Source: CAYLNK01 sp964384675
GTDB lineage: Bacteria > Acidobacteriota > Thermoanaerobaculia > UBA5066
Length of the DNA: 14,725 nucleotides
NCBI GenBank assembly: GCA_964384675.1
Contig: CAYLNK010000146.1
Span: forward strand, 1-14,725
Direction: 5' to 3'
The notes below the pieces were generated by a model. It did no database searches. It was not told the DNA's origin and worked only from the letters and a program-made list of their open reading frames with translations. Both the position numbers and the translations under genes were made by a program. Of this stretch, positions 6,799 to 13,860 are shown in pieces. The number at the start of each line of letters is the position of its first letter. The stretch's first letter is position 1.

Positions 6799-7686
6799 GT
6801 GACGCGCCCGGTCCTCGTCGACACCGATCCCGGACTGCTCCGGGGCGGTCTCGACGTCGACGACGACCTGGCGCTCCTTTTCCTGCTCGGCTCGCCGGAG
6901 GTGGAGCTCGCCGGCGTCACCACGACGTTCGGCAACACGCTCGGCTCGCTGGCCTACCGGGACGCCAGAGAGCTCCTCGCGCGCGCGGGTCGTCTCGACG
7001 TACCGCTCGCGCGGGGAGCCGATGGTCCCGGCGACGGCGAGACCGAAGCGAGCCGGTTCCTCGTGGACGCGGTGACACGGCGTCCTGGGGAGCTGACGCT
7101 GCTCACGCTCGGTCCGTTGACCAACCTCGCGACCGCGCTCCGGGCGCATCCGGCTCTGGAGCGGGATCTGGCCGGGCTCGTCGTGATGGGGGGACGGGCC
7201 GTCGACGGGCTCGCCGAGTTCAACTTCCGCAGCGACCCCGCATCGGCCGCTCGCGTCCTCGGCGCGGAGGGAAGGAAGACGCAGATCCCGTTCGACCTCG
7301 CGTTCGGCGTCGCCGTGACGGCGGAGGACGTCGAGCGGTTACCCCCCGGCTCCGTGGCCGGCCGGCACGCGCGGCGGCTTCGCTGGTTCGCGAGCGCTCA
7401 GGACCGCTTCCGCGCCTGGCGGGGCCGGGAATCCGGACAGGCCGCCGGCGGGTTTCACCCCTGGGACCTGGTCGCCGCGGCTCACCTGGTGAGGCCCGAG
7501 CTGTACGGCGCGCGGCGGCGCCTCGAGGTCTCGGTGGACCGGCGCGGACGGTCGTCGTCGCGCGAGGTCCACGGACCCTCGAGCTCGAGCGCGTTCGACG
7601 TCCCGTCGACGCTGGCGGCCGGTCCCTTTCTGGACCTCGTGCTCGAGCGTGTCGGGCGCGTTCGCGACGTCAGCGGGATCGGCTGA
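6799..7686 (+). CDS. Inosine/uridine-preferring-type nucleoside hydrolase
   Basis: This 295-aa cytoplasmic enzyme of the IunH family hydrolyses the N-glycosidic bond of ribonucleosides. The calcium-binding motif opens as VDTDPG (7-12). It is split from DVDDDLAL (19-26) by a short insert LLRGGL, so the usual DTDPGxDDA is stretched. Other family marks are TFGNT (43-47), TLGPLTNLATAL (103-114), VVMGG (128-132), EFNFRSDPASA (140-150) and HPWDLVAA (220-227), where Asp223 would be the final Ca ligand. The start GTG lies 10 bases after the terC stop with no clear Shine-Dalgarno, which suggests translational coupling. Substrate preference cannot be told from sequence. The 3' end overlaps the convergent small gene by 17 bases. 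Confidence 0.92.
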   Translation: MTRPVLVDTDPGLLRGGLDVDDDLALLFLLGSPEVELAGVTTTFGNTLGSLAYRDARELLARAGRLDVPLARGADGPGDGETEASRFLVDAVTRRPGELTLLTLGPLTNLATALRAHPALERDLAGLVVMGGRAVDGLAEFNFRSDPASAARVLGAEGRKTQIPFDLAFGVAVTAEDVERLPPGSVAGRHARRLRWFASAQDRFRAWRGRESGQAAGGFHPWDLVAAAHLVRPELYGARRRLEVSVDRRGRSSSREVHGPSSSSAFDVPSTLAAGPFLDLVLERVGRVRDVSGIG

Positions 7687-7921
7687 GGGGGACCACCGGC
7701 GCCAGCGGGCCTCCCGGCCTGGACCGGTCACCCGCGCCGAGCTCCCGTCGCATCACCAGGAGGGCACCGCCGACCGTCACGAACGGCACGAGCATGAAGC
7801 TGCCGACGACCCACCAGATCCGGGCCTGCTTCGGGCTGGCCTGCCCGGCACACGTCGGACACGCTCCGGCGGCCCCGGAGAGGAGCGTCAGCACGAGGGC
7901 GGCGGTGGGCAGGAGGCGCAT
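7670..7921 (-). CDS. Small CPTC-motif membrane protein, last gene of the oxidase operon
   Basis: An 83-aa protein with a signal peptide (about 1-19), then ACPTCAG (20-26) with a CxxC pair at the start of the mature protein. One membrane helix (about 35-57) and a basic tail RRELGAGDRSR follow. Short proteins with CPxC just after a signal peptide and one helix recur near caa3-type oxidase genes in several phyla; I say this from memory and have not searched. A role in copper delivery or thiol chemistry for CoxB is plausible but unproven, and would be notable here because the operon's SCO-like protein has lost its cysteines. If the Cys is a lipobox, ALVLTLLSGAAGAC fits poorly. It begins 16 bases after the coxD stop. 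Its end overlaps the convergent nucleoside hydrolase gene by 17 bases. Confidence 0.8.
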   Translation of the reverse strand: MRLLPTAALVLTLLSGAAGACPTCAGQASPKQARIWWVVGSFMLVPFVTVGGALLVMRRELGAGDRSRPGGPLAPVVPLSRSR

Positions 7922-7937
7922 CGTGACGACTCCGTCC

Positions 7938-8309
7938 TCAGTGCCCGTGCCCGCCCAGGAACGGGCTGGTGATGGTCCTGAGGAGGACGTTGGCGTCCTT
8001 CATCAGGACGATCGCGTAGAGGCCGGCGAGCGGCAGGGGCAACGCGGCCAGCCAGAGGAGGGAGCGCTTCTCGTACTTCAGGTGCATGAAGAACAGCCCC
8101 ACGAACGAGGCCTTCGTCAGCGCGAGGCCGACCATCATGATGTTCATGACCCGCTTGTCGATCTTCGTGTAGGTGAGACCCACCTCGAGGATCGTCAGGA
8201 CGAGGAGGACGAAGAAGACCCGGAAGTAGTCCCTCTTGTGGTCGTGCGCCGGGGCGCCTTCCTCGTTTCCGTGTCCGTCGTGGCTCGTGGCGTGCGCGTG
8301 CTCGGCCAT
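7938..8309 (-). CDS. coxD: Cytochrome c oxidase subunit IV (CtaF/CoxD type)
   Basis: A 123-aa protein with the three-helix prokaryotic COX4 layout (helices about 30-47, 54-76 and 83-104). The conserved FVGLFFMHLKYEK stretch (about 69-81) links helices 2 and 3. It is an accessory subunit of the membrane oxidase, thought to help stabilise CuB or assembly. The N-terminal 28 residues are rich in His (six) and acidic residues, and the C-terminus ends HGH, so metal binding is possible but not shown. The ATG lies 7 bases after the stop of coxC (8317-8916), with GAGGA just upstream overlapping that stop region, so the two are coupled. Confidence 0.93.
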   Translation of the reverse strand: MAEHAHATSHDGHGNEEGAPAHDHKRDYFRVFFVLLVLTILEVGLTYTKIDKRVMNIMMVGLALTKASFVGLFFMHLKYEKRSLLWLAALPLPLAGLYAIVLMKDANVLLRTITSPFLGGHGH

Positions 8310-8316
8310 CAGGTCC

Positions 8317-8916
8317 TCAGATCAGGTAGATGAAGGTGAAGACGAGGATCCAGACGAGGTCGACGAAGTGCCAGAAGAGGCCGGCGATCTCGACGTGGGT
8401 CGCGCCGTTCGCGAGGTGCTTTCCGCGGAAGACTCCCGTCGCGATGATGAGGAGGTACGAGACGCCGGTGAAGACGTGCGCGCCGTGGAAGCCGGTCACG
8501 ACGAAGAACGTCGCCGGGAAGTTCCCGGCCTGCAGCGTGAAGCCGCTGTGGATGAGGTGGGTGTACTCGTAGACCTGGCCGCCCAGGAAGAACGCGCCGC
8601 CGCCCGCGGTGGCGAGCAGCCACAGGCCGGCCGTCCGGCGGTCGCCCTTCTTGGCCGCGTCGAGGCCGAGGACCATGGTCAGGCTGCTGACGATCAGGAC
8701 GAACGTCATGACGGCCGTGAAATTGATGCCGAGGATCGCCGCGGGGTTCGGCCACTGGGTGTTGCCGGCGCGGAGGATGCCGTAGGCCAGCAGCAGGCCG
8801 GCGAACGTCATCGCGTCGGTCACGAGGTAGATCCACATCCCCACCTTCGCCGTGCCGGCCTGCCCGAAGGTCGGCTCGAGGTGCGGTCGGGGAATCGGGG
8901 CGGCCTGGGCTTTCAT
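8317..8916 (-). CDS. coxC: Cytochrome c oxidase subunit III, canonical paralogue
   Basis: A 199-aa short-form subunit III with five membrane helices. It opens with GMWIYLVTDAMTFAGLLLAYG (about 26-46). GGQVYEYTH (112-120) carries Glu117, the counterpart of the lipid- and O2-path glutamate (Glu90 in bovine subunit III). TGFHGAHVFTG (141-151) and FWHFVDLVWILVF (181-193) are hallmark motifs. ATG 8916 is chosen because GGAGGAG (8925-8931) lies 8 bases upstream and the homology begins right after it. The frame is open far upstream, but only by chance in GC-rich DNA. Its ATG overlaps the stop of the SCO-like gene (ATGA). It is the second subunit III gene of this operon. Confidence 0.95.
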   Translation of the reverse strand: MKAQAAPIPRPHLEPTFGQAGTAKVGMWIYLVTDAMTFAGLLLAYGILRAGNTQWPNPAAILGINFTAVMTFVLIVSSLTMVLGLDAAKKGDRRTAGLWLLATAGGGAFFLGGQVYEYTHLIHSGFTLQAGNFPATFFVVTGFHGAHVFTGVSYLLIIATGVFRGKHLANGATHVEIAGLFWHFVDLVWILVFTFIYLI

Positions 8917-9542
8917 CGTGCGGGCTCCTCCACGTTCAGGATCAGGCCGAGGTCTCGGATCATCGTGTCGATCTCCGCGGGGGACGTGCCGGTGACGCGC
9001 CGGAGCCTGCCGGCGCGGTCGATCAGGAAGAGCCGGCCGGCGAGGGGTGTCTCCTCGGGCAGGCCGGCGACGAGCGCCAGACGCCGCTCGAAGGAGCGGG
9101 TCTCGCCGGCGGCGAGGTGCCACCGGGACGGTCCGGCCGAAACCCGCGCGGCGACCTCCGGGGCGAGTCTTCCCTCCGCGAGCGAGACCAGCGCGACGGC
9201 GTCCCCCGTATTGCGCACCCGGTGGCGGAGCGCCGCCAGAGGCGAGCCGTCGGCCGCGAGGCGCGAGGCGGACGTCAGCTCGAGGAGAACGACCCGGCCC
9301 GCGAGGCTCGCCCGGGTGAGCTCGTGCCCGGAGAGGTCGGTCAATCCGAACTCCGGCAGGGGTCCGAGGACCGGCGGCAGGGCGGGCAACGACCGGGCGA
9401 TCGAGCGGACCAGCGGCAGGGTGAAGACCGTCGCCACGAAGAGCGCCCAGAACCAGGGGCTCCCGGTGAGGCGAGCCGCCGCCCGCTGCGCGAACGCGGC
9501 GGGCCGGGGCTCGGGCAACGTCATCGGAAGCGCGGCGTCCAT
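8913..9542 (-). CDS. SCO1/SenC-like protein lacking all copper-binding residues
   Basis: A 209-aa protein with one N-terminal membrane helix (about 29-47) and a periplasmic thioredoxin-like domain. The fold markers are LPPVLGPLPEFGLTDLSGHELTRASLAGRVVLLEL (55-89 in outline), a WHLAAG segment (141-146) and LFLIDRAGRLRRV (171-183). SCO proteins carry CuA copper through CxxxC plus a distal His. Here the CPxVC segment reads ASRLA (Ala92, Ala96) and the HS before the LFLID strand reads LA (Leu167). The protein has no cysteine at all. It is therefore unlikely to donate copper, and may act as a structural or regulatory assembly factor. The start is uncertain: ATG 9542 or ATG 9524 (Met7), neither with a strong Shine-Dalgarno. 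It begins 3 bases after the cytochrome c stop. Confidence 0.85.
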   Translation of the reverse strand: MDAALPMTLPEPRPAAFAQRAAARLTGSPWFWALFVATVFTLPLVRSIARSLPALPPVLGPLPEFGLTDLSGHELTRASLAGRVVLLELTSASRLAADGSPLAALRHRVRNTGDAVALVSLAEGRLAPEVAARVSAGPSRWHLAAGETRSFERRLALVAGLPEETPLAGRLFLIDRAGRLRRVTGTSPAEIDTMIRDLGLILNVEEPAR

Positions 9543-9545
9543 CCG

Positions 9546-10484
9546 TCAGTTGGTCCCGGCCGTGGCGCCCGGGAGCGGCGCCGGCGTCGACTCGGCGAGC
9601 GCGCGGATGAGCCGCTCGCGCCGTTCCTCGGCCTCTCGGGTCTCCCGGAGGGCCACGAGCGACTTCACGTAGTAGGCCATGGCCCAGATGTCGGCGTCGG
9701 GCAGCGCGCCCTTCCAGGACGGCATCGCCGTCCCGCCGATGCCGGACGCGATCGTCCGGTACAGATCGGTCAGCTCCGCTCCCGATCGGACGTTGTCTCT
9801 CGTGAAGTCCGGAGGGAGGAGCTTGACGCCGTAGTCGCTCTCCTTGAGGGTGGAGTGGTACGGGTCGGGGCGCAGCGTCGATTCGCGCTTGGACAGCTCC
9901 ATGCTGGCGGCGGCGATCGCGTCCTTCGTCTCGTAGGCCGGGTGGCACGAGAGGCACTGCGCGAAGCCGTGGTACACCTTCCCGCCCCGCTCGACGGCCT
10001 CCGCCTGGCGCGCCGGCCCCCAGGGATCGGGTCCGGGCACGATCGGCTCGCCGGGCTTGCTGTCCTCCCAGCGGGGCGAGAGCGTCTTGATGTACTGGAT
10101 GATCGCGAGGATGTCCCGGTCGGGCACCTCGGCCCACGGGAGCATCGCCGTCCCGTGGAGACCGCCTTTGATGATCCGGCGGAGGTCCTCGTCGTTCGGG
10201 AGCTGGCCCGCGGCGACCGCGGCGAACTTGAACTTCCCCTGATGGAAGTTGCGGGGCGGAGGCCGCAGGCCGATGGCCGCCGGTCCCTTCCCGTCGCCGT
10301 TCACCCCGTGGCACGCCGAGCAGTACATCTGATACGCCTCGGCGCCGTGGTTCAGGGTCTGCGCCGAGACGGTCTGTCCGCCCAGGACGCGGGACCTCTT
10401 GAAGTGCTTCGTCGGACCCGCGCAGCCGGCAGCCCCGAACGAGGCGGCGAGCGCGAGGAGGACGAGGGGGACGCTCTTTCTCAT
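9546..10484 (-). CDS. Di-heme cytochrome c lipoprotein
   Basis: A 312-aa protein. The signal peptide ends in a lipobox, GAAGC, with Cys21 as the lipidated residue, so it is anchored in a membrane facing the periplasm. Two cytochrome c domains are seen. The first has CSACH (55-59) with GTAMLPW supplying axial Met114. The second has CLSCH (177-181) with GTAMPSW supplying Met254. The linker (about 135-165) is Pro/Gly-rich, and the C-terminus is a charged helix plus a Pro/Ala tail. The operon's CoxB has no fused heme domain, so this protein is the likely electron donor to CuA (inference). The start is ATG 10484, with its stop next to the SCO-like gene. It begins 1 base after the coxC paralogue stop. 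Confidence 0.95.
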   Translation of the reverse strand: MRKSVPLVLLALAASFGAAGCAGPTKHFKRSRVLGGQTVSAQTLNHGAEAYQMYCSACHGVNGDGKGPAAIGLRPPPRNFHQGKFKFAAVAAGQLPNDEDLRRIIKGGLHGTAMLPWAEVPDRDILAIIQYIKTLSPRWEDSKPGEPIVPGPDPWGPARQAEAVERGGKVYHGFAQCLSCHPAYETKDAIAAASMELSKRESTLRPDPYHSTLKESDYGVKLLPPDFTRDNVRSGAELTDLYRTIASGIGGTAMPSWKGALPDADIWAMAYYVKSLVALRETREAEERRERLIRALAESTPAPLPGATAGTN

Positions 10485-10485
10485 C

Positions 10486-11070
10486 TCACACCATGTACAC
10501 GGCCACGAACATCACGAGCCAGACGACGTCGACGAAGTGCCAGAACATCGCCGAGAGGCGCACCGCGTCCTGCTCGGCCGAGACGTGCCGGCCCGCGCGG
10601 GCTCCCGGGACCAGCACCAGGAGCGCCACCAGACCGGCCAGGACGTGGAGCGCGTGGAAGACCGTCAGTCCGTAGAAGATGGAGCCGTACGGACCGGCGT
10701 CGATCCGGAACCCCCCGCGCCAGAGCGTCACCCAGACCAGGAGCTGGAGCGCCAGGAAGAGCGTTCCGAGCCCGACCGTGAGCCGCAGCGTCACGAGGAG
10801 GCCCGCGGACGTGCGGTCCGGACCGGGCCGGATCCCGAGGTGCAGGACGGCGCTCGAGAGGAGGAGGATCAGTGTATTGAGGCCGGGGACGAGCCGGGGG
10901 AGGGGAGAGATCCCTTCGGGCGGCCACGCCGGAGCCTGGAACCGGAGGATCGCGTAGGCGAAGAAGAGGCTCGCGAAGAGCATCGTCCACGACGCGAGGG
11001 CCATCACCATGCCGACGAACGACGTCTTCCGCGTCTCTCGGGTCGCGGGGAACGGGATCGTCCGGGGCAT
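10486..11070 (-). CDS. Cytochrome c oxidase subunit III, divergent paralogue
   Basis: A 194-aa, five-helix subunit III family protein that directly follows coxA. Family marks are GMVMALASWTMLFASLFFAYAIL (20-42 in outline), TVFHALHVLAGL (136-147) and FWHFVDVVWLVMF (177-189). The conserved helix glutamate is missing: the segment reads FLALQLLVWV, with Val112 where the canonical copy in this operon has Glu117. The first-helix acidic position is also lost (AS instead of TD). The start is taken as ATG 11070, 14 bases after the coxA stop. No clear Shine-Dalgarno precedes it, so re-initiation after coxA is likely. It may be the subunit that actually packs on this CoxA, or a specialised variant used in different conditions. 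Confidence 0.9.
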   Translation of the reverse strand: MPRTIPFPATRETRKTSFVGMVMALASWTMLFASLFFAYAILRFQAPAWPPEGISPLPRLVPGLNTLILLLSSAVLHLGIRPGPDRTSAGLLVTLRLTVGLGTLFLALQLLVWVTLWRGGFRIDAGPYGSIFYGLTVFHALHVLAGLVALLVLVPGARAGRHVSAEQDAVRLSAMFWHFVDVVWLVMFVAVYMV

Positions 11071-11084
11071 GGTCGCGGTCGGGC

Positions 11085-12899
11085 TCAAGAGGCGGCGGCC
11101 TCGGCGGGCGCGGGCATCGGCTCGAGGGGCTCGTTCTGGGCGACCCAGTCCTTGCCCTTGACGGCCGGGTTGCTGTACTCGTGCGGCCCGTTGAGGACGA
11201 CCGGGATCCGGTCGAAGTTGTGGTGCGGCGGCGGCGATGGGATGGTCCACTCGAGCGTCCCGACCTCCCACGGATTCTCGGAGGCCTTCTCGCCGGAGAT
11301 CAGGCTGGCGAGGAAGTTGTAGACGAAGAGGATCTGGCTGGCGCCGAGGAAGAGCGCGCACCTCGTGATGAAGAGGTTCAGCGGCCCGAACACCGTCATG
11401 AAGGAGTACGCGTCGGTGTTGTAGAGACGCCGCTGCATCCCGCCGTAGCCCACCACGAGCATCCCGCAGAAGACGAAGCAGAGCGGGACGATGGTGAGCC
11501 AGAAGTGCCACTTCCCGAGCGCGCTGTTCATCGTCTTGCCGAACATCTTCGGGAACCAGAAGTAGATCGCGGCGAACGCCCCGAGGAGCACGGAGGCGGC
11601 CATGGTGAGGTGGAAATGGCCGACCACGAAGTACGAATCGTGGAGGTAGACGTCCATCCCGACGGCGCCCAGGTGGAGCCCGGTGAGGCCCCCGAGCCCG
11701 AAGACGAAGACGACCCCCACCGAGAAGAGCATCGGGACCTCGTACCGGATCGAGCCGCGCCACATCGTGCCGAGCCAGTTCAGGAAGAAGATCGCGGACG
11801 GGATCGAGATCAGCATCGTCAGCGTCATGAAGCCCTCCGAGAGGAGGGGGCTCATGCCGACCGCGAACATGTGGTGGCCGTACACCAGGACGGACAGGAA
11901 CGTGATGGCCGACATCGCGATCGCCGTCGCCTTGTAGCCGAAGGCCGGCTTGCGCGAGAAGAACGACAGGAGGTCGGAGACGACGCCCCAGGCCGGCAGG
12001 ATCAGGATGTAGACCTCGGGGTGACCGAAGATCCAGAAGAGGTGCTGGTACAGGACGGGGTCGCCACCCCCCTTGGTCACCGCCGCGCCCGCCACGAAGA
12101 AGTGGCTGCCGAAGACACGGTCCAGGAAGAGGAGGATCATCCCGGCCGCGATGACCGGCACGAAGAGGGCGTTCAGGATCGCGGTGAGCCAGAGGCCCCA
12201 CACCGTGAGCGGCATCTGGAAATAGCCCATCCCGGGTGCCCGCAGCCGGATGACGGTGGTGATGTAGTTGACCGCGCCCATGATCGAGGCGCTGCCGGCC
12301 AGGAAGATCGCGACCACCCACATCGTCTGCCCGGCTCCGGGCTGGCCGATCGCGGTGGAGAGGGTCGGGTAGGCCTGCCACCCTCCCGCGGCCGCGCCCA
12401 TCGGCACGAAGTACGACGCGACGAGGACGATCCCGGAGGCGACCATCGTCCAGAACGACAGCATGTTGAGCGTGGGGAAGGCCATGTCCCGGGCGCCGAT
12501 CATCAGGGGGATGCAGTAGTTCCCGAAGGCGCCGATGAGGATCGGTGTGATGGCGAAGAAGATCATGATCGTCCCGTGCATCGTGAAGAACGACGCGTAG
12601 GACTGGGGCGGCAGGACGCCGTCGCTGGCCGGGAAGATCAGCCTGCCGAGGACCGGGAACGGGGTGCCGGGGTGACCGATCTGCCAGCGGATCATCATCG
12701 CCATGACCCCGCCCATCGCCAGGAAGAAGAGGCCGTACCAGAGGAATTGCTTGGCGATGACCTTGTGGTCGAACGAGAAGATCCAGTGCTTGAAGAAGCT
12801 CTCCGGGTCCGGGTGGATCCCCTGCTCCTCGTGGAAGCCCGGGCCCGCGTGCGCCAGGACCGTTCCTTTCGCGTCCCGCGTGAAGACCACCTCGGTCAT
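11085..12899 (-). CDS. coxA: Cytochrome c oxidase subunit I (heme-copper oxidase, A family)
   Basis: A 604-aa catalytic subunit that reduces O2 and pumps protons. Ligands are all present: heme a His108 (MHGT) and His430, heme a3 His428 (GHFH), and CuB His293, His342 and His343. GHPEVY (292-297) gives Glu295 and the cross-linked Tyr297. The D-channel entry Asp138 (ARDMAFPTLN) and Asn145 are present. The K-channel segment is PSAIFFLNW (367-375) instead of PTG(V/I)K, so Phe371 replaces the lysine. The C-terminus SPPPHHNFDRIP is standard. ATG 12899 is used because it forms an ATGA overlap with coxB; a start 7 codons earlier is possible but lies inside coxB. There are twelve or so helices, as in the family. 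No heme-c domain is fused. Confidence 0.97.
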   Translation of the reverse strand: MTEVVFTRDAKGTVLAHAGPGFHEEQGIHPDPESFFKHWIFSFDHKVIAKQFLWYGLFFLAMGGVMAMMIRWQIGHPGTPFPVLGRLIFPASDGVLPPQSYASFFTMHGTIMIFFAITPILIGAFGNYCIPLMIGARDMAFPTLNMLSFWTMVASGIVLVASYFVPMGAAAGGWQAYPTLSTAIGQPGAGQTMWVVAIFLAGSASIMGAVNYITTVIRLRAPGMGYFQMPLTVWGLWLTAILNALFVPVIAAGMILLFLDRVFGSHFFVAGAAVTKGGGDPVLYQHLFWIFGHPEVYILILPAWGVVSDLLSFFSRKPAFGYKATAIAMSAITFLSVLVYGHHMFAVGMSPLLSEGFMTLTMLISIPSAIFFLNWLGTMWRGSIRYEVPMLFSVGVVFVFGLGGLTGLHLGAVGMDVYLHDSYFVVGHFHLTMAASVLLGAFAAIYFWFPKMFGKTMNSALGKWHFWLTIVPLCFVFCGMLVVGYGGMQRRLYNTDAYSFMTVFGPLNLFITRCALFLGASQILFVYNFLASLISGEKASENPWEVGTLEWTIPSPPPHHNFDRIPVVLNGPHEYSNPAVKGKDWVAQNEPLEPMPAPAEAAAS

Positions 12900-13720
12900 G
12901 GCTGCCACTCCCACCCCCACAGCGCTTCCTTGTCGTCCGGGTCGAAGCGGCGGGCGGAGTCGCCCTCCGCGTCCCTGATCCAGCGCTCGTAGTCGTCCTC
13001 GGTCAGCACCCGCATCTCACCCTTCATCTTGAAGTGAGCCCAGCCGCACATCTGAGAGCAGGCGATCTCGTAGAGGCCGGGATCGAACACCTTGAACGTC
13101 ATCTTGGTCACCGAGCCCGGGTTGGCGTCCTGCTTGGCGCGGATGTTCGGGACGTAGAAGCTGTGGATGACGTCCTTCGCCTTCAGCTGCAGGTAGATCG
13201 GCCGCCCGCGCGGGATCCGCATGTCGTTCAGCGTCACGATGTCGTCCGGCGTGTTGAACGCGCCGTCCGGCCCCGCGTAGCGGAAGTTCCAGGCCCACTG
13301 CTGGGGCATGACCTCGATCTTCACCGTGTCGGCCGCGGTCGGCCACTTGTAGATCCGGTGCTCCATGTCCTCTCGCGAGCGGTGCACCAGCACGAGGTCG
13401 ATCGACAGGAAGACCGTGAGCGCCAGGACCCCGGTGAACGCGTAGCTTCCCTTGCTGGTGCCGTGGTCGTAGACCGCCCGCCGCCCGGGGCGCGCCCGGT
13501 AGCGCAGGGCGAAGAAGACGAGCGCGAGCACGACCAGCGTGAACGCGAACGCACCGAGCCCGGACGTGTACCAGAACAGCCACGTCACCCGGAAGCCGTT
13601 CTCCGAGATGTCCTTGGGCGGGGCGAAGCGCCCGAGCCCTCCTGGAGCGGCAGGCTCTGCCAGGGCCGCCGCGTGCGGCGCCAGAAAGAGGAGGAGCGGA
13701 ACCAGACGAGACCGCAGCAT
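12896..13720 (-). CDS. coxB: Cytochrome c oxidase subunit II (CuA)
   Basis: A 274-aa protein. The signal peptide or first segment is at about 1-21. Two membrane helices follow (about 54-73 and 94-113), then a periplasmic cupredoxin domain. The aromatic entry QWAWNF is at 141-146. CuA ligands are His186 (VIHSFYVPN), Cys221 and Cys225 (CSQMC), His229 and Met232. Gln223 replaces the usual Glu, but that residue acts only through its backbone carbonyl. There is no fused cytochrome c domain, so the separate di-heme c protein in the operon probably delivers electrons. It is the first gene of the oxidase operon, 140 bases after smc. The start has GGGGGA a few bases upstream, lying within a hairpin. 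Confidence 0.97.
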   Translation of the reverse strand: MLRSRLVPLLLFLAPHAAALAEPAAPGGLGRFAPPKDISENGFRVTWLFWYTSGLGAFAFTLVVLALVFFALRYRARPGRRAVYDHGTSKGSYAFTGVLALTVFLSIDLVLVHRSREDMEHRIYKWPTAADTVKIEVMPQQWAWNFRYAGPDGAFNTPDDIVTLNDMRIPRGRPIYLQLKAKDVIHSFYVPNIRAKQDANPGSVTKMTFKVFDPGLYEIACSQMCGWAHFKMKGEMRVLTEDDYERWIRDAEGDSARRFDPDDKEALWGWEWQP

Positions 13721-13725
13721 CTATC

Positions 13726-13738
13726 CCCCGAAGCGGGG
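13726..13738 (-). promoter_or_regulatory. Leader hairpin overlapping the coxB ribosome-binding site
   Basis: On the minus strand CCCCG CTT CGGGG (13738-13726) forms a 5-bp hairpin. The GGGG of its 3' arm, followed by GATAG and ATG, is the only Shine-Dalgarno-like run before coxB. AATATA (+ strand, 13739-13744), read as TATATT on the minus strand, resembles a -10 box just upstream, though no -35 is seen. If that is the promoter, the leader is very short. Confidence 0.35.
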
Positions 13739-13750
13739 AATATAAGGCAT

Positions 13751-13766
13751 GCGGCCGCGAGGCCGC
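13751..13766 (-). terminator. GC hairpin between smc and coxB
   Basis: GCGGCC (13751-13756) pairs with GGCCGC (13761-13766) around a 4-base loop. On the minus strand it follows the smc stop by about 95 bases and precedes an AT-rich run, TTATATT. It could be a weak smc terminator. The rest of the 140-base gap is GC-rich and shows nothing else. Confidence 0.35.
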
Positions 13767-13860
13767 GGCGGAATCGGGGCCGCGCGCGGAGCCGGGCGCC
13801 GATCGTCCGAGAGGAGGGGGGCGCGGAGGAGGACCGGGCGGCGTGCCGCTCCCGTTCGCC

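Noticed and set aside
8917..10314. Upstream extension of the canonical coxC frame to a 665-codon protein
   Set aside because: The extension runs through the SCO-like and cytochrome c genes in another frame and shows no family sequence. The ATG at 8916 with GGAGGAG upstream is the real start.
11071..12381. Upstream extension of the divergent coxC frame through coxA
   Set aside because: It is Arg/Pro-rich shadow of coxA. Subunit III homology begins just after ATG 11070.
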